Assembly (NCBI RefSeq): GCF_001442535.1
Contig: NZ_CP013141.1
Location: 3,378,821-3,442,820, forward strand
Direction of reading: 5' to 3'
DNA from: Lysobacter antibioticus
Lineage (GTDB): Bacteria; Pseudomonadota; Gammaproteobacteria; Xanthomonadales; Xanthomonadaceae
Length of the DNA: 64,000 nt
Shown here: one piece after another, positions 17,037-25,453 of the stretch
How positions within the stretch are numbered: position 1 is the stretch's first letter
Layout of the letters: every line of letters starts with the position of its first letter
Notes under the pieces: model-generated
Told to the model about the DNA's origin: nothing
The model's database searches: none
The model's input: the letters and a program-made list of their open reading frames with translations, nothing else
Translations under genes and position numbers: made by a program

Positions 17037-17722
17037 GGCGCACCGCCGTGCAGGAAGCGCGCAGGCATGGCATCCACGAACGGAAACATAGGGAAGTAGG
17101 GGCGCGCCTCGGCGATGGTGCGCTGGACCGACGGACGCGCCATCAGTCGCTCGAAATACGCGGCGAGATGCGTGTGGCCCGGCGGAAACGGCGCCACGAT
17201 GCCGGCATAGAACAAAGCCGGCGATGCCGCGCAATCGGCCAGGCCGAACTCTTCGCCGCAGGCCCAACTGCGTTCGCGCATGCGTTGTTCGAGCATGTCG
17301 TACGCGTTCGCGAGCGTGGCCCGGGCTTCGGCGACGCCGTAGGGATCGCGCGATGCTTGCGGGCGGATGCGGTCGACGACGATCTTCTGCACCGGCACCT
17401 GCACGTACAGATCGAAGAAGCGGTCCCACAGGCGCACGTCGAGGCGTTCGTCCTGGTCGGACGGCAACAGCGGCCGCGCGCCGGGGTAGTGCTGCTCCAG
17501 GTATTCGATGATGACCGTGGTTTCCGGCACCGTGCGGTCGCGCGCCTCGTCGCGCAGCACCGGCATCTTGCCGACCGGCCACAGCTCGCAGAACTCGGCC
17601 CTAGCGTCGGGGTTGCCCAGGTCGACGAGATGGGGCTCGAAGGCGGTGCCGTTTTCGTACAAGGCGATCAGCACCTTGTGGCAGAAGGAGGCGAGGGGAT
17701 GCTGGTAGAGGGTCAGGGACAT
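17033..17722 (-). CDS. Glutathione S-transferase family protein
   Basis: A 229-residue GST-like enzyme and the first gene of a three-gene operon. The thioredoxin-fold half shows LYQHPLASFCHKVLIALYE (~5-23), the cis-Pro motif GKMPVL (~50-56) and PETTVIIEYLEQHYPG (~66-81), which binds the gamma-glutamyl group. The all-helical C-terminal half begins near residue 90. Ser12/Phe13/Cys14 fall where catalytic residues occur in several bacterial classes. It probably conjugates or reduces an electrophile with glutathione in the cytoplasm. Co-translation with ArsR suggests ligand-controlled expression. Confidence 0.92.
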   Translation of the reverse strand: MSLTLYQHPLASFCHKVLIALYENGTAFEPHLVDLGNPDARAEFCELWPVGKMPVLRDEARDRTVPETTVIIEYLEQHYPGARPLLPSDQDERLDVRLWDRFFDLYVQVPVQKIVVDRIRPQASRDPYGVAEARATLANAYDMLEQRMRERSWACGEEFGLADCAASPALFYAGIVAPFPPGHTHLAAYFERLMARPSVQRTIAEARPYFPMFPFVDAMPARFLHGGAP

Positions 17723-17983
17723 GGCGTTTTCATGGGCGCTGCTTGGGCTTGATCGTGGTTTGGGGCTTGGGGGGGCGGCTTGGCGCTGCCCTGACCCCAG
17801 GCCTCTTCGCGCAAGCGGGAGAGGGGCTGAAAGCGGGGTCGGGAGAAGTAAAGTTTCTCTATCGGCTAAGTATTAGCGCGGAAGCTCGGCCTTGGCAAGA
17901 ACTGTTTCCAGGATGGCTTAGTGTTGGGCGGCTTTGACCTCACGAAGACTCCTTAAGGCCGGCCGACAATTGCCGATCAACGA

Positions 17984-18490
17984 ATGGAAGGGCCCACCTC
18001 ACCGATGGATCTCATGGCAGAAGGCGGTTCCAAGCCGTCGATGGCGTGCGTGATCGCAGTAAGTCGTATCGCGGCGCTCTGCGCAGCGGCATTCGCCGTT
18101 GCCGGCTGTGGCCTGTTCGATTCACGTCTGGAGTGGGAGTCCGGTTCGTATGCGGTCTTGTGGATCGACGAGCCTTCGAACAGCAAGCTGTCGTATCGGG
18201 TTCATCCCGACACCTGGGTTCCGGTCGTCGACGCCTGCGTTTCGGCGATCGCCGACAATCCGCAATTCATCGGGGCGAGACAACGGCCAAGTGCGCAACA
18301 TGCGCGCGAGCGCTATTTCGTCGTACGCAAACAGGAGTTAGCGAGCAGCGTCTATCCGACGCCGAGCGTTACCGGGCCGTTGTCAGCCGCCGAATACGAG
18401 GCGTTCGCGGTCAGACTGAAGTTGCCCGTGTTCGAGCCGGTAGGCATCGCGGGTGCGTGCGATCCGAAGGATGCAACCGGTTCGCGATAG
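17984..18490 (+). CDS. Small lipoprotein of unknown function
   Basis: An ORF of up to 168 residues with a lipoprotein signal: hydrophobic IAALCAAAFAVAGC with the lipobox VAGC before a mature part starting GLFDSRLEW. The start is uncertain. ATGs at 17984, 18005, 18014 and 18041 are all in frame; the last gives the most natural 22-residue signal. The mature part (about 125 residues) has no motif I recognise. The 261-base gap upstream (17723-17983) holds no other ORF. It converges with the TetR gene. Confidence 0.75.
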   Translation: MEGPTSPMDLMAEGGSKPSMACVIAVSRIAALCAAAFAVAGCGLFDSRLEWESGSYAVLWIDEPSNSKLSYRVHPDTWVPVVDACVSAIADNPQFIGARQRPSAQHARERYFVVRKQELASSVYPTPSVTGPLSAAEYEAFAVRLKLPVFEPVGIAGACDPKDATGSR

Positions 18491-18593
18491 CAGCGTATCG
18501 AAATAGGCGACCATGCACTCGCAGTGCGCCCGGCCTGGCTGCCGACAACGTTCGACTCAACGAAGCGTCGGATCGAAGCCGTTGAGCGGAGCG

Positions 18594-19262
18594 CTAATTT
18601 CCAGGGTTCGACGCTTTCCCCACCGCCGCCATCGCCCGCGACCCCGCCAGGATGATGCGCACCATCGTGCTCATCTGTTCGATGAGTTCGTGGTCCTTCT
18701 CGCTCGGCATGTCCATCGCGGTGGCGCCCATGGCGAATACCAGGCGGGTGATCGAACGCGCGACAAGGGCCGGTTCGTGCAGGGTGATCTTGTCGATCGC
18801 GGCCAGGCGGATCAGGTCGACGCGCAGTTCTTCCTCGAAGAACGACAGCTCGCGGTCGACCGCGCGCTTGAAGGCGTCCGAGCCGACCGTGCCCTCGCGC
18901 AACAACACGTGCAGCAATTTGTCGTCGGCGCGTAACTGTTCCATGAAAGCCTCGATGGAACTGCGCACGATGCTGCGCCGGGTCGCGGCGCGGTGGCGCG
19001 CCTCGCCGACGATCTTGCGCAGCGATTGCCCGGCCAGGTCGATCAGGGCGACAGCCAGTTCGTCGGTGTCGCGAAACTGGCGATAGAAGCTGTTCGGGGC
19101 GATGCCGGCCTCGCGGGCGACTTCGCGCAGGCTCAGGCTCGACACGCTGCGGTGCGGCCCGATCAGTTTGAGCGCGGCGGCGATCAGGTCCTCGCGCGAA
19201 ATCGTCGCCTTGCGGCCCGGGTGCGAATCGACATCTATGTCTGAATGGAGGCGTTGGCTCAC
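18594..19262 (-). CDS. TetR-family repressor, DesT/FabR-like
   Basis: A 222-residue TetR regulator. The DNA-binding part closely follows FabR/DesT: SLSLREVAREAGIAPNSFYRQFRDTDELA (~43-71). The C-terminal ligand domain contains HVLLREG and AFKRAVDRE as in those proteins. DesT of Pseudomonas senses acyl-CoA saturation and represses a divergent desCB operon; here the divergent genes are the same pair. No in-frame ATG exists near the N-terminus, so I place the start at the GTG at 19262 (VSQRLHSDID). The intergenic region carries dyads suited to autoregulation. Confidence 0.9.
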   Translation of the reverse strand: MSQRLHSDIDVDSHPGRKATISREDLIAAALKLIGPHRSVSSLSLREVAREAGIAPNSFYRQFRDTDELAVALIDLAGQSLRKIVGEARHRAATRRSIVRSSIEAFMEQLRADDKLLHVLLREGTVGSDAFKRAVDRELSFFEEELRVDLIRLAAIDKITLHEPALVARSITRLVFAMGATAMDMPSEKDHELIEQMSTMVRIILAGSRAMAAVGKASNPGN

Positions 19263-19313
19263 GGGGCTGGCACCAGGACGATGGCGAACATGATACTCCT
19301 GGCACGGAATTAA

Positions 19314-19353
19314 TATACGGTTGTGCACACAGATGTGCTCATATGTGTATAGT
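19314..19353. promoter_or_regulatory. Candidate DesT-type operator and desC promoter
   Basis: The otherwise A+T-rich spacer between the repressor and desC carries nested dyads: GCACA-CAGA-TGTGC at 19325-19338, ACACA-N12-TGTGT at 19327-19348 and TATAC/GTATA as outer arms. A TATAGT hexamer at 19348-19353 is a plausible -10 element. Transcription from it would start at or within a base or two of the desC ATG at 19360, giving a leaderless or nearly leaderless mRNA. I see no ribosome-binding site before that ATG, in agreement. Confidence 0.45.
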
Positions 19354-19359
19354 GCCGCC

Positions 19360-20466
19360 ATGAACGCTGCTCTTCGTCCCTCCCGCACCCGCCCGCACAG
19401 CCGCCTCAAGCGCCTGATCGCGCCGTTGGTTGCACCGCAAGTCTTTGATTTCTGGGCTTCTCGCTTCCATCCGACCTGGACCTGGGAGCGCCCGCTGGCG
19501 CGCATCGTCGCCCGCGAGCCGGCTTCGGCCGACGCCGTAACCCTGCTGCTGGCGCCGAACCGGCACTGGGCCGGCTGCCGACCCGGCCAGCATCTGATGA
19601 TCGGTGCGCGCATCGATGGCGCCCTGGTGTCGCGCAGCTACAGCGCGGCGCAGGCGCACCGCGCCGATGGCCGCATCGCGATCACGGTCAAGGCGATCGA
19701 AGGCGGCAAGCTCAGCCGGCATCTGCACGAACACTCGCAAGTTGGCGACGTGCTCGAGATCGGTGCGGCCTTCGGCGAGATGACTCTGCCCGAGCGCGCC
19801 GACGGCGCCTGGCTGTTCCTGGCCGCCGGCAGCGGCATCACCCCGTTGATGTCGATGGTGCGCGAGCTGGCGGCGAAGGGCATGCCGGCCGAACTGACCC
19901 TGCTGTACTGGGCGCGCCGTCGCGAAGAGCTGTGTTTCGTCGATGAGCTGCGCGCGATCGCCGCCGAGCATCCCGGTTTCCGCGTGCGCTTCCTGCTGAC
20001 CCGGCAGGAGCCGCTGCATGCGGACGAAGCCGCAGGGCGCATCGACGAAGCCTTGTTGTCCGAACTCGTTCCCGACCTGGGCGCGCGTCAGGTTTATGCC
20101 TGCGGCCCCGGCGGTTTCGTCGACAGTGCACGCGCGCTGTCGCAGACCCAGGCGCGCTCGTTCGCGGCCGAAGCCTTCACGCCGCCGCCGCGCAGGCTCG
20201 ACGAGAGCGGCACGGTCGAAGTGACGCTCGCGCGCAGCGGCCGCACCTTGCAACTGCCGCGCGGCCAATCGCTATTGACCGCGCTCGAAGCCGAAGGCCT
20301 CAAGCTCGCTTCGGGCTGCCGCATGGGCCTGTGCAATACCTGCTCCTGCGGCAAGAGTTCCGGCAGCACCCGTCATCTGCATACCGGCGACGTCCAGGAC
20401 GAGCCGGTTTCCGCGCTGCGCCTGTGCGTGAACAGCGCCGGCAGCGACCTCGTCCTCGATCTGTGA
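19360..20466 (+). CDS. desC: Ferredoxin reductase-type electron donor to desaturase
   Basis: A 368-residue flavo-iron-sulfur oxidoreductase. The FAD site is RSYSAA (~98-103), the nicotinamide domain has GSGITPLMSM (~156-165) and YACGPGGF (~246-253), and the C-terminal plant-type 2Fe-2S domain has SGCRMGLCNTCSCG with a fourth Cys in RLCVN. It should pass electrons from NAD(P)H to the membrane desaturase encoded 7 bases downstream. This is the DesC/PA4889 arrangement. The divergent repressor probably links expression to the acyl-chain saturation state. Confidence 0.92.
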   Translation: MNAALRPSRTRPHSRLKRLIAPLVAPQVFDFWASRFHPTWTWERPLARIVAREPASADAVTLLLAPNRHWAGCRPGQHLMIGARIDGALVSRSYSAAQAHRADGRIAITVKAIEGGKLSRHLHEHSQVGDVLEIGAAFGEMTLPERADGAWLFLAAGSGITPLMSMVRELAAKGMPAELTLLYWARRREELCFVDELRAIAAEHPGFRVRFLLTRQEPLHADEAAGRIDEALLSELVPDLGARQVYACGPGGFVDSARALSQTQARSFAAEAFTPPPRRLDESGTVEVTLARSGRTLQLPRGQSLLTALEAEGLKLASGCRMGLCNTCSCGKSSGSTRHLHTGDVQDEPVSALRLCVNSAGSDLVLDL

Positions 20467-20473
20467 TCCGTCC

Positions 20474-21622
20474 ATGACCCGTACTTTCCGCAATCGCGTG
20501 CTGACCCCGCAGGAACTCGACCGCTTCGGCGAAGAGCTCGACGCGTTGCGCGCGCGCACCGTCGCCCAGATCGGCGGCGTTGACGCCGCCTACATCCGCC
20601 GCGTCGTCGCCTCGGTGCGCTACACCGGTTTGTTCGGTCGCTTGTTGTTGTATGTCGGCGCCCTGGGCCTGGCGCTCGGCGGCGCGTTCGTGCCGTGGAT
20701 GATGGTGCCGGCGTGGATCCTCGGCACCTTGCTGCTGGGCCTGTCTAAGATCCTGGAGAACATGGAAGTCGGCCACAACGTCATGCACGGCCAGTACGAC
20801 TGGATGCGCGACCCGCACCTGGACGGCAAGACCTACGAGTGGGACATCGTCGCCACCGGCGACAACTGGCGCAGAACCCACAACTACCAGCACCACACCT
20901 GGACCAACGTGCGCGGCATGGACGACGACATCGGCTACGGCCTGCTGCGTCTGTTCCCCGAGCAGCGCTGGAGGCCGTTCTATCTCGTCCAGCCGTTCAT
21001 CGCCGTGGTGTTCGCGCTGCTGTTTGAGTGGGGCGTGGCGATACAGGATCTGCGCCTGGGCCGTTGGCTGACCGGCAAGACCAAGCACAAGGCGATGTGG
21101 CGCAAGTTCGTCCCGGTCGGCCGCAAGATCGGCAAGCAGATGCTCAAAGACTACGTGCTGTTTCCGCTGTTGGCCGGCCCGTTCTTCCTGCCGGTGCTGC
21201 TCGGCAACGTGGTCGCCAACGTGATGCGCAACCTGTGGACCTATACGGTGATCTTCTGCGGCCACTTCACCCACGATGCCGAAGTGTTTCCGAAGGAATC
21301 GGTGCGCAACGAATCGCGCGGACATTGGTATCTGCGCCAGCTGCGCGGTTCCTCGAACCTCAGCGGCGGCAAGTGGATGGACCTGATGACCGGCAACCTC
21401 AGCCATCAGATCGAACACCATTTCTATCCCGACATCCCGGCCTGGCGTTATGCCGCGATCGCGGTGGAAGTGCGCGACATCTGCGGCCGTTACGGCCAGC
21501 ATTACGACACCGGCTCCTTGCCGCGCCAGTTCGGCGAAGTGGTCTGGCGCATCGTGCGTCATGCCTGGCCGAGCCGTCCGCGCGGCCGCCGGCCGCTGGT
21601 GCGGGCCGAAGCGCAGGCTTGA
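20474..21622 (+). CDS. desB: Membrane fatty-acid (acyl-CoA) desaturase
   Basis: A 382-residue integral-membrane di-iron desaturase. All three histidine boxes are present: H101NVMH105, H136NYQHH141 and H311QIEHH316, with an extra HFTHD (~264-268). Hydrophobic segments flank them (~55-92, ~172-190, ~228-262). It should introduce a cis double bond into long acyl chains at the inner membrane, adjusting fluidity. It starts 7 bases after desC and so forms an operon with it. Homology to DesB/PA4888 is inferred from motifs and gene order. Confidence 0.93.
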   Translation: MTRTFRNRVLTPQELDRFGEELDALRARTVAQIGGVDAAYIRRVVASVRYTGLFGRLLLYVGALGLALGGAFVPWMMVPAWILGTLLLGLSKILENMEVGHNVMHGQYDWMRDPHLDGKTYEWDIVATGDNWRRTHNYQHHTWTNVRGMDDDIGYGLLRLFPEQRWRPFYLVQPFIAVVFALLFEWGVAIQDLRLGRWLTGKTKHKAMWRKFVPVGRKIGKQMLKDYVLFPLLAGPFFLPVLLGNVVANVMRNLWTYTVIFCGHFTHDAEVFPKESVRNESRGHWYLRQLRGSSNLSGGKWMDLMTGNLSHQIEHHFYPDIPAWRYAAIAVEVRDICGRYGQHYDTGSLPRQFGEVVWRIVRHAWPSRPRGRRPLVRAEAQA

Positions 21623-21687
21623 GGGCATGGTGCGCCGCTTGATCGCTGTGCTTCGGTTGCGGTAATAGAAACGAAGGCAACAGCAAC

Positions 21688-21893
21688 AGCAAATCCCCCG
21701 CGCCCGCTGCGCGGTCGCCGCCCCCTCAACAAAGGGGGCAACGGCATGGGCGCGGTGAGGGGTGCGATGCGCTTACTGCCCGGCCTGGCCACCGCGCCCT
21801 TCAACGCCTGCAGTCACCGAGGTCGACTCCCGGCGGCCATGCGACCCATCGAGGTTGATTCCCCTTAGGAAAAGGGGGCGGGAGGGATTTGCT
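21688..21893. repeat. Inverted REP-like pair with hairpins
   Basis: AGCAAATCCC at 21688-21697 is repeated in inverse orientation as GGGATTTGCT at 21884-21893. Just inside each arm is a hairpin: GCCCCCT/AGGGGGC (21720-21726 with 21733-21739) and CCCCTT/AAGGGG (21861-21866 with 21872-21877). The structure fills the 328-base gap 21623-21950 between convergent desB and a GST gene, so it may end transcription from both sides. It looks like a paired dispersed intergenic repeat (REPIN-like). Confidence 0.6.
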
Positions 21894-21950
21894 CCGCTCC
21901 GAAACAGCGGCACCGACGTTGCCGGCGGCGCCGCCAATCTATCCATCCCC

Positions 21951-22655
21951 TCAAGCCGCGCGCTTGGACTCGCCCGCCGCTTCCAGGCCGATTTCGCCCT
22001 GGAAATCGCCGCTGCTGGTCGCCGGGCGTTGGTCTTCGATGGCATGGGCGAAGATCACCGCGGGGTCGGCTTCGAGCTTGTCGTACAGGCGCTGCAGGTT
22101 CGGGTAGTCGCGGCGGTCGACGACCGAGTGGTACTTGGTCCAGCGTGCGATGCCGATGAAATAAGCGTCGGCCAGGGTGCGCTGTTCGCCGAGCAGCCAG
22201 GGCTTGTCGCCGAGCATCCGCTCCAGCTCCGCATGCGCGCGTTCGACCTTGGCCCGGCCGTACTCGGTCAGCGCGGCCTTGGTCGTCGGGTCCACTTCGT
22301 GTTCGATCACATGCCACAGCGAGCTGAAGGCGTTGAAGAAGGTGGTGTTGAGGAAGGCCAGCATGCGGTTGAGTTCGTCGAACTCGCGGCTGCCCTGTTC
22401 GAAGGCGATGCCGCTGGCGGTGGCGCGGGCGCCGATGTGGTTGAGGATCGCCATGCTCTCGACGACAACGTCGCCGTTCGCGGTCATCAGCGACGGCGTC
22501 TCGCCGACCGGGTTGATCGCGCGGTAGGCGTCGGTGTGGATCATCTCGGGCATTTCGACGCGCACCAGGCGATAAGGCAGGCCGGACCATTCGAGGGCGA
22601 CGATCGAACCGAAGGAACAACCGGACGGAACGCCGTAGTAAAGGATCGGGGACAT
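21951..22655 (-). CDS. Glutathione S-transferase family protein
   Basis: A 234-residue GST. The N-terminal thioredoxin-like domain has YYGVPSGCSFGSIVALEWSG (~6-25), cis-Pro in GETPSL (~51-56) and VVESMAILNHIGA (~63-75) for glutathione binding. The helical domain carries LGEQRTLADAYFIGI (~155-169), the conserved N-capping/hydrophobic-staple region. It is divergent from a LysR regulator with a short shared promoter region. The tail after ~205 (SSGDFQGEIGLEAA) is not conserved in the family. The physiological substrate is unknown. Confidence 0.9.
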   Translation of the reverse strand: MSPILYYGVPSGCSFGSIVALEWSGLPYRLVRVEMPEMIHTDAYRAINPVGETPSLMTANGDVVVESMAILNHIGARATASGIAFEQGSREFDELNRMLAFLNTTFFNAFSSLWHVIEHEVDPTTKAALTEYGRAKVERAHAELERMLGDKPWLLGEQRTLADAYFIGIARWTKYHSVVDRRDYPNLQRLYDKLEADPAVIFAHAIEDQRPATSSGDFQGEIGLEAAGESKRAA

Positions 22656-22742
22656 GAGTTTCTCCAGTGAGGGGTGGGCCCGTCTCGCGGGGTGAGCTCA
22701 CTGTATTACTGTGGACTTTGGGCGTGTAGTCGGCAAAAAATG

Positions 22743-22753
22743 GACTAAAAGTC
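22743..22753. promoter_or_regulatory. Small dyad in GST/LysR divergent promoter
   Basis: The 120-base spacer 22656-22775 is A+T-rich for this genome and contains GACT-AAA-AGTC at 22743-22753, plus two more GGACTT/AGTC-like half-sites just upstream. It is a plausible LysR binding site serving both genes. Weak evidence, from sequence only. Confidence 0.3.
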
Positions 22754-22775
22754 TCTGTATGTGTACTTTGCCGGC

Positions 22776-23666
22776 ATGCTCAATCTCAACGATCTGGTCC
22801 TGTTCGCCGCCGCGGTCGAGCACGGCGGCTTTGCCGCGGCCTCGCGCCGGCTCGGCGTGCCCAAGTCGACGCTCAGCAAGCGCGTTGCGGCGCTTGAAGA
22901 GGAACTGGGCGTACGCCTGATCCATCGCACCTCGCGCAGCTTCACCCTCACCGAAACCGGCCGCGCGTTTCACGAGCATGCGCATGCGGCCTTGATCGAG
23001 ACCGAAGCGGCGGAAGAGGTCGTGCGCAGCCGCGTCGCCGAGCCCAGCGGCAAGGTGCGCATCACTGCCGGCGTGCCGACCGCGCAGGACTACCTCGCGC
23101 CGCATTTGCCCGCGCTCGCGCGCGCCTATCCGCGCCTGCACGTGCAACTCGACGTCACCGACCGTTTCGTCGATCTGGTGCAGGAGGGCTACGACATCGC
23201 CGTGCGCAGCCACTTCGCGCCCTTGCCGGACTCGGGCCTGATCCAGCGCCAGGCCCTGGTCGAATCGATCGTGTTGGTCGCGGCGCCGTCGTATCTGGCC
23301 GAGCGCGGCCGGCCTGCGACGCCGCAGGAACTGGCCGCACACGATGCGCTGTTGACCGGGCAGTCGTCGGCGACGACGTGGACTTTGTCCGACACCACCG
23401 GCGACAGCGTCCAAGTTGCGCCGATCGCGCGCATGACCGCGAACGAGAGCCGTGTGCTGTCGACCGCGGCGGTGGCCGGGCTCGGCATCACCTGTCTGCC
23501 GGAGCGGATGTGCCGCGCCGAGCTCGACAGCGGTCGGCTGGTGCGGGTGCTGCCGGAGTGGATCGCAGGGCGCGTCGCCACGACCCTGGTGATGCCGCAC
23601 CGGCGCGGGCAACTGCCTGGCGTGCGGGCTACGGTCGAATTCCTGATCGATTGCCTGAAGGCCTGA
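22776..23666 (+). CDS. LysR-family transcriptional regulator
   Basis: A 296-residue LysR regulator. The HTH reads LVLFAAAVEHGGFAAASRRLGV and PKSTLSKRVAALEEELGV, then LIHRTSRSFTLTETG. The effector domain starts near residue 90. I place the start at the ATG at 22776 (MLNLND); a GTG at 22761 is also in frame. It is divergent from a GST gene, a common arrangement in which the regulator controls the detoxifying enzyme. It converges with the PLP-enzyme gene; the stops are 19 bases apart. Confidence 0.92.
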   Translation: MLNLNDLVLFAAAVEHGGFAAASRRLGVPKSTLSKRVAALEEELGVRLIHRTSRSFTLTETGRAFHEHAHAALIETEAAEEVVRSRVAEPSGKVRITAGVPTAQDYLAPHLPALARAYPRLHVQLDVTDRFVDLVQEGYDIAVRSHFAPLPDSGLIQRQALVESIVLVAAPSYLAERGRPATPQELAAHDALLTGQSSATTWTLSDTTGDSVQVAPIARMTANESRVLSTAAVAGLGITCLPERMCRAELDSGRLVRVLPEWIAGRVATTLVMPHRRGQLPGVRATVEFLIDCLKA

Positions 23667-23685
23667 GCCCTCCGGTCATGCCGCG

Positions 23686-24735
23686 TCAGTCGCGCAGCGC
23701 GGCGTCGCTTTCGCTGATCACCAACAGCACCCGGCTGTCGCCATCGAGCGCATGGGTCGCGCGCTGTGCGGGGTCGGCCGAGGCCTGCAGCAAGCCGGCG
23801 AGTCCCGCGGCACCGGAGGCGGTGCTGTCCGGGCCGCCGGCCTCGCGCAGGGCGGCGACGGCGCTGCGCAACATCGGCTCGTCGACGCTCATGCCGCGCG
23901 CACCGTGACGCAGCAATACCGCCAATGCCGGCGCCGAGGCGAGTCCGCACGACAGCATTTCGGCGGCGGTGTGCAGGTCGCCATCGATAGTCACCGGTGA
24001 GCCGGCTTGCAATGCGCGCGTCACGCACGCGGCCGAATCGGGCTCGACGACCACGATGCGGGCCGACGCGCGCAACTGCGAGCGCAGGCCGTCGGCCATT
24101 GCCGCGGCCAAGCCGCCGACACCGGCCTGGACGAACGCGTGGCTCGGTGGCCCGCCGGCGTGGTCGGGCCATTGCCCGGCGAGTTCGCGCGTCAGCAAGC
24201 CGTAACCGTGCATGACGTCGGCGACGACGGTGTCGTCGGCATCGTCGCTGGTATCGGCGATCAACACGCCCTCGCCACGACCGGCCGCGGCCGCCGCGGC
24301 GAGGACGGCATCGTCGTAGCTGCCGTCGACGCGCACGACCTTGCCGCCGAGCGCGTCGATACGCGCGGCGCGGCGTTCGTCCACCGCGATGGGCAGATAG
24401 ATCGTGGCGCGGGCACCGACGCGTTGCGCGGCCGCGGCGACGGCGAGGCCATGATTGCCGTCGCTGGCGCAGAGCAGCTTCATCGGCGCGGGGCTCTGGC
24501 GGCAGTGCCGTTGCAAGGCATCCAGCGATTCGGCGCCGGTGGCGCGGGCGAGCGCACGCAGGCCGGCAGTCATGCCGCCGATCGACTTGAAGTTGCCGAG
24601 CGGGCGTTCGTTCTCGGCTTTGGCGAAAACATGGGCGACGCCGCAGCGGCGCGCGAGCGCCGGCAATTCCAGCAAGCGGGTCGGGCGGTAGTCCGGCCAC
24701 AATTGCGCCGGGTCGATCAGCCAGGGGTCGGTCAT
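23686..24735 (-). CDS. PLP-dependent lyase, diaminopropionate ammonia-lyase-like
   Basis: A 349-residue fold-type II pyridoxal-phosphate enzyme. The Schiff-base lysine is K50 in ERPLGNFKSIGG. The substrate and phosphate loops are CASDGNHGLAVAAAA (~89-103) and QAGVGGLAAA (~206-215). The Asp in ASDGNHG and the NFKSIGG context match diaminopropionate ammonia-lyase rather than threonine dehydratase. It would turn 2,3-diaminopropionate into pyruvate and ammonia. It lies 126 bases downstream of an Lrp-type regulator on the same strand. The substrate is inferred; a related amino-acid lyase remains possible. Confidence 0.85.
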   Translation of the reverse strand: MTDPWLIDPAQLWPDYRPTRLLELPALARRCGVAHVFAKAENERPLGNFKSIGGMTAGLRALARATGAESLDALQRHCRQSPAPMKLLCASDGNHGLAVAAAAQRVGARATIYLPIAVDERRAARIDALGGKVVRVDGSYDDAVLAAAAAAGRGEGVLIADTSDDADDTVVADVMHGYGLLTRELAGQWPDHAGGPPSHAFVQAGVGGLAAAMADGLRSQLRASARIVVVEPDSAACVTRALQAGSPVTIDGDLHTAAEMLSCGLASAPALAVLLRHGARGMSVDEPMLRSAVAALREAGGPDSTASGAAGLAGLLQASADPAQRATHALDGDSRVLLVISESDAALRD

Positions 24736-24861
24736 GGCGCCAGTGTGGCGGCGGCCGCGCGAGGGTGCGCCGCGAATCGGCGCGATATTTGCGGTTAAAC
24801 CGCGCATCCGCATCGGTGCGCGGCGAAAACGGGCGCACCGGCGCTCAGCCGGGCCGCGTCT

Positions 24862-25338
24862 TCATTCCTCGTCGTCGAGCGCGACCGGAATCGTCAGGCC
24901 GCGCTTGACCAGGCTCAAGGCGACATTGGTGGTGAAACGCTTGATGTTGGGGTTCTCGCCGACCATGCGGATCATCAGCGCGTCGTAGCTTTCGGTGTCC
25001 GGTGCGGTCACCACCAGCACGAAATCGGCCTCGCCGGTGACGTAGAAGACTTGCTGCACCTGTTCCTCGCCGGCCAGCCACCGACGCAGCTGCGCCAATA
25101 ATTCCGGCCGCTCGCGTTCGACCTGCAGGGCGACGATGAAGAAAGTCGGTTTGCCGACCTGCTTGGGGTCGACCACCGCCGCCTGGCGCACGATCACGCC
25201 CTGCTCGCGCATGCGCCGCAGCCGGCGCTGGATCGCCGACGGCGACAGCGCGACCTGCTCGGCGAGCTGGTCGGCGGTCTGGCCGGCGTCTTCCTGGACC
25301 AGGTTGAGCAATTGGCGGTCGAAGCGGTCGAGTTTCAT
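24862..25338 (-). CDS. Lrp/AsnC-family transcriptional regulator
   Basis: A 158-residue leucine-responsive-type regulator. The N-terminal HTH (LDRFDRQLLNLVQED, then TADQLAEQVALSPSAIQRRLRRM) is followed by the RAM/ACT-like ligand domain with FYVTGEADFVLVV. It typically senses an amino acid and works as an octamer. It is divergent from the M20 peptidase and upstream of the diaminopropionate lyase-like gene, so it probably controls one or both. The ATG at 25338 opens directly into the DNA-binding domain; the longer frame upstream is not used. Confidence 0.93.
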   Translation of the reverse strand: MKLDRFDRQLLNLVQEDAGQTADQLAEQVALSPSAIQRRLRRMREQGVIVRQAAVVDPKQVGKPTFFIVALQVERERPELLAQLRRWLAGEEQVQQVFYVTGEADFVLVVTAPDTESYDALMIRMVGENPNIKRFTTNVALSLVKRGLTIPVALDDEE

Positions 25339-25453
25339 GGTCCGGGCATCCTGGTGGGCGAGTCCGCCGAAAAACCGCAAGCGGCAGTGGCCGATCGCGG
25401 CGAAAGCGCGCGGCCGCGCCGCTAGCATTTTCGCCTCATCCCGAGGCGACGTC

